Shown in pieces: positions 1 through 3,410 of a DNA stretch of 5,375 bases (within the stretch, counting starts at the first letter, position 1; every line of letters starts with the position of its first letter). Under the pieces are notes generated by a model that did not search any database, was not told the origin of the DNA, and worked only from the letters and a program-made list of their open reading frames with translations. This DNA is from Candidatus Aenigmatarchaeota archaeon (GTDB lineage: Archaea; Aenigmatarchaeota; Aenigmatarchaeia; GW2011-AR5), in contig JAGVVX010000064.1 in the NCBI GenBank assembly GCA_018304565.1, positions 1 through 5,375 on the forward strand, read 5' to 3'. A program made the position numbers and the translations under genes.

Positions 1-275
1 TCCATCTTGTCCTCGCCCGTATCCGCGTCAGAAGTCAGGTGGCCGACATCGGTTATGTTCATCACGTGCACGACTTTGTAGCCTGAAAATTCAATGACCA
101 TGCGCAGAAGATCCTCGAAAAGATAGGCCCTCATGTTGCCAATGTGCGCGTAGTCGTACACCGTCGGGCCGCACGTGTACATGCGCACCTCATTACCTTT
201 GAGCGGCTTGAAAAACTCCTTTTTTCGCGTAAGCGTGTTGTACAAACTCAGTCTCGGAACTGTTTTCGCCGGCAT
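1..275 (-). CDS. cysS: Cysteinyl-tRNA synthetase, N-terminal part (runs off the left edge)
   Basis: This is the first 91 codons of a class I aminoacyl-tRNA synthetase that charges tRNA-Cys with cysteine in the cytoplasm; the rest lies left of the window. The reverse strand from the ATG at 275 reads without a stop. Visible hallmarks are [14 protein letters not shown] (residues 11-24), then [18 protein letters not shown] (32-49). Within that motif C35 is the position that ligates the active-site zinc in CysRS, and HIGN (44-47) is the class I HIGH signature. The Rossmann-fold stretch [20 protein letters not shown] (68-87) follows. The last of these is a variant shared by a clade of CysRS found in many bacteria and archaea (from memory). 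The start is supported by family length, since the conserved LYNTL motif begins about 10 residues in, and by a TATA-like element about 36 nt upstream. It sits divergently next to a partial tRNA-Cys, its cognate substrate. Confidence 0.96.
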   Translation of the reverse strand, partial: MPAKTVPRLSLYNTLTRKKEFFKPLKGNEVRMYTCGPTVYDYAHIGNMRAYLFEDLLRMVIEFSGYKVVHVMNITDVGHLTSDADTGEDKM

Positions 276-302
276 AGGGTACTCTGAACAATTAATAATA
301 TC

Positions 303-317
303 CGTATTTTAAATACG
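303..317 (-). promoter_or_regulatory. Palindromic TATA-like element, probable cysS promoter
   Basis: CGTATTTTAAATACG is a 7-bp inverted repeat around one central base, with a TATTTAAAAT core on the minus strand. Its centre (about 311) is 36 nt upstream of the cysS ATG. In archaea transcription usually starts some 25-28 nt after the TATA centre, so a start near 285 and a short 5' leader of about 10 nt would result. The symmetry means the same box could also work rightwards, with a start near 337. The assignment rests on position and base composition only. Confidence 0.5.
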
Positions 318-366
318 ATTTCTTATCTATAATTAGGATGAGAAGCAGAGAGAAAATTAGAAAGAA

Positions 367-422
367 TGTTAGAGAAGATCTTATAGTGTTTTTATGTTAG
401 AGGAGATTTTATAATATTATGT
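367..422. repeat. Imperfect tandem duplication, 28-bp period
   Basis: Two adjacent copies begin at 367 and 395, each starting TGTTAGAG. Over the first 24 positions 20 match, and all four differences are transitions. Each copy carries a TTATA core (381-385 and 409-413). If the first core is a TATA box, transcription would start near 408-411, about 13-16 nt before the anticodon-stem strand of the adjacent partial tRNA-Cys. The second core is too close to fit that role. The wider stretch 335-420 is AT- and purine-rich and holds no plausible gene. Confidence 0.65.
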
Positions 423-512
423 GCCCGCCTGCAAACGAACTTTTCAGAAAAGTTCGATCAAAACGGAAAATGCAGATAGCGGGATAACCCGGTTCAACTC
501 CGGGCGCCAGCT
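423..512 (+). tRNA. tRNA-Cys(GCA), 3' part only (about nt 26-73), intron-containing
   Basis: Read in tRNA numbering: anticodon stem CCCGC (27-31; 424-428) pairs with GCGGG (39-43; 479-483). After removing 435-477 the loop is CTGCAAA with anticodon GCA at 431-433. The variable region is ATAA (484-487). The T-arm is CCCGG, TTCAACT, CCGGG (488-504), a perfect GGTTCRANNCC B box. The acceptor 3' strand is CGCCAGC (505-511), with discriminator T at 512, and U73 is the major CysRS identity base. CCA is not encoded. The 5' acceptor strand (GCTGGCG or a wobble form) and the D-arm are missing: no TGG trinucleotide exists in 276-423, and nothing in 513-574 pairs. It is therefore either a split tRNA whose 5' part is encoded elsewhere, an integration-site remnant, or a broken gene. 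Anticodon and U73 agree with cysS lying next door. Confidence 0.82.
435..477 (+). other. Archaeal tRNA intron between positions 37 and 38
   Basis: This 43-nt insert sits at the canonical archaeal intron position. Flanking pairing gives a bulge-helix-bulge-type site for the tRNA splicing endonuclease. The anticodon stem is followed by a 4-bp helix of CTGC (429-432) with GCAG (472-475). A 3-nt bulge AAA (433-435) lies on the 5' side and a 3-nt bulge ATA (476-478) on the 3' side, with cuts expected after the second base of each. The intron-side outer helix is not evident (C436 faces T471), so the motif is a relaxed form. The intron contains its own perfect hairpin at 436-456, with 10 complementary positions around A446. 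Confidence 0.75.
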
Positions 513-531
513 TGTTTCAACTTAAGAGCGA

Positions 532-545
532 CTAAAAAATAAAAG
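532..545 (+). promoter_or_regulatory. Candidate TATA-like element for the 575 gene
   Basis: CTAAAAAATAAAAG is preceded by purine-rich AAGAGCGA, which resembles an archaeal BRE/TATA arrangement. Its centre is about 37 nt before the ATG at 575, giving an expected start near 564 and a leader of about 10 nt, the same geometry as at cysS. There is no recognisable Shine-Dalgarno site before 575. The support is composition and spacing only. Confidence 0.33.
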
Positions 546-574
546 CTTAAAAGAGTTCTATGTAATGAATTCCC

Positions 575-1045
575 ATGGTGAACCCAGAACCATCCAATAA
601 AGTTTACAGAAATAAAGCCTATAGAACAATAGCTGCCGCTTCATTGGCCCTTCCATTAATGTTTGGCTGCGCTTCCGCCCCCACTTCCCCAACTGGAAAT
701 CAGGAAGAAAGGGTCCAGAAGCTTTTAACCGGCACTTGGGAAGGTTATGTTAAAGATCACCCTTGGGTCAGAATAGATTATCGTGATAGAACTTTGGTAA
801 TTTCCGGAATCCGTAAAGAACAAAATGTCTGGACGGTTGACGCTAATCTAAACTGGGAAGCGCTGGAGTACGCCAAGCTTCACGTTTACGGCGATGCAGT
901 GACATTGGAGATGATGGATCGTTATGGCGGTCTTTACACTTTAGCGCCGTTCAGGGACACCCATCTTTTAGGAAAGGTCGGTTACGGCCGAGGGAAGTGG
1001 CCGACCAAAAATGAAGTAATTCTCAAAAAGATATCACCGCGCTAG
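575..1045 (+). CDS. Small putative lipoprotein with a GTWEG beta-type domain, function unknown
   Basis: A 156-residue exported protein that I cannot assign to a named family. Residues 1-18 are polar with Lys/Arg. Residues 19-31 form a short hydrophobic segment (IAAASLALPLMFG) that runs into C32, and PLMFGCAS looks like a lipobox, so C32 would be lipidated and the mature protein tethered outside the membrane. A Ser/Thr/Pro spacer follows (33-42). The domain starts LLTGTWEGY (50-58) and continues RTLVISGIRKEQNVW (72-86), then alternating strands ending VILKKI. This 'GTW-G ... RTLxI ... ILxxI' layout resembles small lipocalin-like proteins seen in many bacterial genomes, by overall pattern only. 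The ATG at 575 is chosen because upstream ATGs at 560 and 565 are out of frame. A bacterial-style lipobox among archaeal-looking neighbours may reflect horizontal transfer. Confidence 0.8.
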   Translation: MVNPEPSNKVYRNKAYRTIAAASLALPLMFGCASAPTSPTGNQEERVQKLLTGTWEGYVKDHPWVRIDYRDRTLVISGIRKEQNVWTVDANLNWEALEYAKLHVYGDAVTLEMMDRYGGLYTLAPFRDTHLLGKVGYGRGKWPTKNEVILKKISPR

Positions 1046-1056
1046 CGGAAAAACTC

Positions 1057-1079
1057 TTTTATCAGGTTGGCAACTTTTT
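1057..1079 (+). terminator. Possible T-run terminator after the lipoprotein gene
   Basis: Two T-runs on the coding strand, TTTT at 1057-1060 and TTTTT at 1075-1079, lie 12-34 nt after the stop at 1045. Archaeal transcription often ends at such U-rich stretches without a hairpin. I see no strong stem. The remainder of 1046-1229 shows nothing I can call apart from the TATA-like site at 1147. Confidence 0.3.
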
Positions 1080-1146
1080 GTCACTTGATCTACATCTGTA
1101 TTTTCCGGTCCGGTCATCAGCTCCAAATTCGCTTTTATCGCAGAAC

Positions 1147-1154
1147 ATATAATA
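1147..1154 (+). promoter_or_regulatory. TATA-like element upstream of the DUF998 gene
   Basis: ATATAATA followed by AATC has its centre near 1150, predicting transcription from about 1176. That would leave the in-frame ATG at 1170 upstream of the transcript and supports the ATG at 1230 as the true start, with a leader of about 50 nt. A second TATATA at 1225-1230 abuts the ATG and is too close to serve. Confidence 0.4.
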
Positions 1155-1229
1155 AATCTCGGCATATCCATGGGAGAGCAATTCCTCGTTCAGGTTTTTC
1201 CGCCGCACCAGACAACAAAAACGATATAT

Positions 1230-1787
1230 ATGAACTGGAAAATGATTGGAACATTCTCAGCCTTTCTGGGGGCGGTTATTTTTGTAGCCTTAACCATCCT
1301 TGCTGTAGTAAACTATCCTGGATACAGCGTTTACAGTAATTTCTTGAGCGATCTCGGGACAGGGGAAAATTCTGCCGTGTTTTTCAACATTGCAGTGATG
1401 ATCTCAGGAACAGCTGCTGTAGTCCTCTCTATTGCATTGAACAAGATATTTAGCAAATCAAACGAATGCAAACTGGCTTCTATAATTCTGGCAATTGCGG
1501 GCATATCGTTGGTTGGAATAGGCGTTTTCACTGAAAATCATCCAATCCACTCTTCTATTTCTGCATTATTCTTCGCATGTATCTCTGCCAGCATGATATT
1601 GTTTGGCATAAGTTTCAGGAAAGACCACAGCAGATGGTACGTATTCTCAATTCTTGGGATCCTTGTGCCTGTTTTTTTCCTGCTTGATGTGAAATCATTA
1701 GCGGAACATCTTGCTATATCTTCAGTTCTTATCTGGTCTTTTGCGGTCGGCAGCCTGATCTACAGGAAAGCCGACATAACTATCTGA
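1230..1787 (+). CDS. DUF998 family six-helix membrane protein
   Basis: A 185-residue integral membrane protein. Hydrophobic segments lie near residues 5-27, 48-70, 80-100, 108-127, 135-152 and 158-177, giving six helices. The loop after helix 1 carries the characteristic NYPGYSVYSNFLSDLGTG (28-45), and the loop before helix 4 has FTENHPIHSSISALFF (100-115). Both match the DUF998 pattern as I remember it (YPGY..SN.LSDLG; a His/Asp-containing segment before helix 4). No biochemical role is established for the family, and the conserved loop residues hint at a site on one membrane face. An in-frame ATG at 1170 would add 20 residues of low-hydrophobicity sequence with no family resemblance, so the 1230 start is preferred. 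The gene ends 8 nt short of the convergent surface-protein gene, with no clear hairpin between them. Confidence 0.85.
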   Translation: MNWKMIGTFSAFLGAVIFVALTILAVVNYPGYSVYSNFLSDLGTGENSAVFFNIAVMISGTAAVVLSIALNKIFSKSNECKLASIILAIAGISLVGIGVFTENHPIHSSISALFFACISASMILFGISFRKDHSRWYVFSILGILVPVFFLLDVKSLAEHLAISSVLIWSFAVGSLIYRKADITI

Positions 1788-1795
1788 ACCTATCT

Positions 1796-3202
1796 CTACT
1801 TTGACTTGTAATTGTAGCTGTAGCCTTTTTTGTGCGGGTACTTGTGGTAGTGCAGCCATCCAAAAACAGAAATAACCGCAAGAATAATAATCAATATTAT
1901 AGGCCCGTAATCGACCAGCGGCTTAGGTATCTCTATGTTGCCGATTGTCAGCGGCTTTTCCTGCTTCTGGGTTTCCTCTGGTTGTGACGGCTTTTCAGGT
2001 GATCCGGACGGGCGTACTGGCTCCTGGCCGGGCGCTGTACTTCCTGCTGTTATTGCGAATATCGAAAAGCCCGGGGTTGTTGCTGTATATTTAACAGTTG
2101 TTGCATTCTCCGATAACAGTGAGGTGGCCAGCATTGTCCATATGCCGTTATTATATCTGTTTAACTTAACCTTAAACGCTATCGTTGCCGATTTGATGTT
2201 AGTATCCGAGAGATTTGTTACCGTGATATCAAGATACTTGTAAACATCTTCTGCTGGAGCAGGCACGCTTGGCGATGAAGATTCCTGCACGCTTATCTTA
2301 ACGTTAGTCACAGCATTCGCGACTTCTATCGACAAGCTTTGCAATGCTGTTGTTGAAAAAGTAACTACAGCAGGAGTTCCGGGATTTATAGCAGCAATTG
2401 TTTTTGCTTCAGCACCACCACCGCCCCCTCCAGCCCCTCCGCCACCACCGGAAGAGCTGCTGCCAGAACTACTGGAGCTGCCTCCACTGCCGGTGAAGGC
2501 TACTGCAGCACTTTTTGATTTTGTTGTCGTAATCGAGGATGATGTTCCTGAAGCTGTCACCGTGTTCACGCAGTCTGCAGAGCCCTGTACAATCTTCCAG
2601 CTTCTGGTAGCTTCGGTGTTGTGCGAAAGCGAGCCTACCTCCTTTGAAGCCGAGTGGCCGGACGAGAGCGAGCAGCCGCCGGACCCGCTCCATGTCAGGG
2701 TTACACTGCCCAAGTCGCCGCCAGCAATTACAGCTGCCTCGACGCTGAACTCGGTCCCTTGCGCCTCTGATGAGGATGAGGCTGTTACTGTAAGTGATTT
2801 TACCGTTATTACATTGACGTTTGTGTTTGTCACAAAAGTATCAGCGCTGTTGTCCAATTGTATAGACTGAAACTTGTTTGTTGCTGCGGGGGTTACAGCC
2901 TTTATACCCGCGAAGTCTGCTGTTGTGCTTGCGCCAGCACCCAACGTTGACGAAAAACCTGTGCCTGTATAAGACGTCTTTTCTGCCCAGCTGCCTTCCA
3001 CAAGAAGCGCCACAGAACCCAGATTAGCCGGGTTCTGTGTGTCCTCGTTTTTTATTGATGCCTGGCATGAGAAGGTCGCGCCGTTCTCGACAACAACTGT
3101 GCCTGACATGCCGTTGCAAGTGAATGTTTCAATACTCATAGACGCATAAGCCAAAGGGCTAAGCAGAATTGCAATCAGAAAAGCAGAAATATTTATTTTC
3201 AT
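1796..3202 (-). CDS. Surface protein with PGF-pre-PGF domain and C-terminal membrane anchor
   Basis: A 468-residue exported, membrane-anchored protein, probably part of the cell envelope or S-layer. A signal peptide spans about 1-20 (cleavage after AYA). Two beta-rich extracellular regions follow, each with one Cys pair: C29/C46 in about 21-135 and C177/C211 in about 136-236. A Gly/Ser linker occupies 237-266. Residues 267-386 match the archaeal PGF-pre-PGF domain: INPGTPAVVTF, then VPAPAEDVYKYLDITVTN and the closing TPGFSIFAI. A Pro/Glu/Lys-rich stalk (389-430) leads to one transmembrane helix (about 433-450) and a Lys/His/Tyr-rich tail, taken as cytoplasmic. There is no terminal PGF-CTERM sorting signal, so anchoring is by the helix itself. 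It begins 4 nt after the stop of the preceding surface-protein reading frame, and the GAGG overlapping that stop may aid initiation. It has few N-X-S/T sequons, unlike its neighbour. Confidence 0.88.
   Translation of the reverse strand: MKINISAFLIAILLSPLAYASMSIETFTCNGMSGTVVVENGATFSCQASIKNEDTQNPANLGSVALLVEGSWAEKTSYTGTGFSSTLGAGASTTADFAGIKAVTPAATNKFQSIQLDNSADTFVTNTNVNVITVKSLTVTASSSSEAQGTEFSVEAAVIAGGDLGSVTLTWSGSGGCSLSSGHSASKEVGSLSHNTEATRSWKIVQGSADCVNTVTASGTSSSITTTKSKSAAVAFTGSGGSSSSSGSSSSGGGGGAGGGGGGAEAKTIAAINPGTPAVVTFSTTALQSLSIEVANAVTNVKISVQESSSPSVPAPAEDVYKYLDITVTNLSDTNIKSATIAFKVKLNRYNNGIWTMLATSLLSENATTVKYTATTPGFSIFAITAGSTAPGQEPVRPSGSPEKPSQPEETQKQEKPLTIGNIEIPKPLVDYGPIILIIILAVISVFGWLHYHKYPHKKGYSYNYKSK
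2405..2494 (-). repeat. Low-complexity Gly/Ser linker coding tract
   Basis: Codons for residues 237-266 of the PGF-pre-PGF protein encode almost only Ser then Gly (runs of Ser5, Ser4, Gly5, Gly6), forming a flexible spacer between the Cys-pair regions and the PGF-pre-PGF domain. The DNA is a GC-rich run of near-identical triplets, so its length could vary by slippage in multiples of three. Confidence 0.75.
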
Positions 3203-3206
3203 GGCC

Positions 3207-3410
3207 TCACAGTGTTACATTTATAGTGCGTACAGAGCTGACACCCATGTTTCCGCTTGTGTCGTTTGCGTAAACCTTGAATGACTGGTTTCCTGAAACG
3301 ATGCCTGTGTGATTCCTGAACCACGCAAGGCTGAATGTATCCGGTGTCCCGTTTGACATTGTGAAGTTGGTTCCGTTGAATTCCAGGCGGATGAAATTTA
3401 TGGCCCATTC
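3207..3410 (-). pseudogene. Out-of-frame C-terminal module of the large surface protein
   Basis: In the frame that ends with TGA at 3207-3209 the reverse strand reads EWAINFIRLEFNGTNFTM, then a stretch including WFRNHTGIVSGNQSFKVYAND, then TSGNMGVSSVRTINVTL and stop, 67 residues. This is the natural second half of the module that the upstream frame begins with YTFINVTVN. It has the same Asn/Thr-rich composition and at least six sequons, and it matches the common archaeal 'LEFNGTN...FKVYANDTSGN' module. It has no start codon or leader of its own. The upstream frame must shift by -1 (or +2) near 3405-3413 to enter it. It ends without a membrane segment, 4 nt before the next gene's ATG. Confidence 0.82.

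Noticed and set aside
513..580. Circularly permuted tRNA-Cys with the 5' half downstream of the 3' half
   Set aside because: No sequence after 512 pairs with CGCCAGC. The best candidate, CATGGTG at 574-580, matches only 5 of 7 positions, and no D-arm follows.
1170..1229. N-terminal extension of the DUF998 protein from ATG 1170
   Set aside because: The extra 20 residues are not family-like, and the probable TATA element at 1147-1154 would place the transcript start downstream of 1170.
1067..1339. A 90-codon plus-strand reading frame starting at 1067
   Set aside because: It overlaps the DUF998 gene in another frame, its product has no membrane, domain or compositional pattern of a real protein, and DUF998 conservation explains the region.
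2493..2870. 125-codon plus-strand frame opposite the surface protein
   Set aside because: It is antisense to clearly coding sequence with signal peptide, Cys pairs and a known domain, and its own product shows no features.
3219..3226. TATAAAT on the minus strand as a separate promoter for the PGF-pre-PGF gene
   Set aside because: It is only about 20 nt before the ATG, so transcription would begin inside the gene, and it lies in coding sequence of the preceding module (codons for TINV). Co-transcription is simpler.
3199..3408. A 69-codon minus-strand frame between the two surface-protein genes
   Set aside because: Its product is His/Arg/Cys-rich nonsense, while the frame ending at 3207 encodes a recognisable Asn/Thr-rich module; this one is its shadow.
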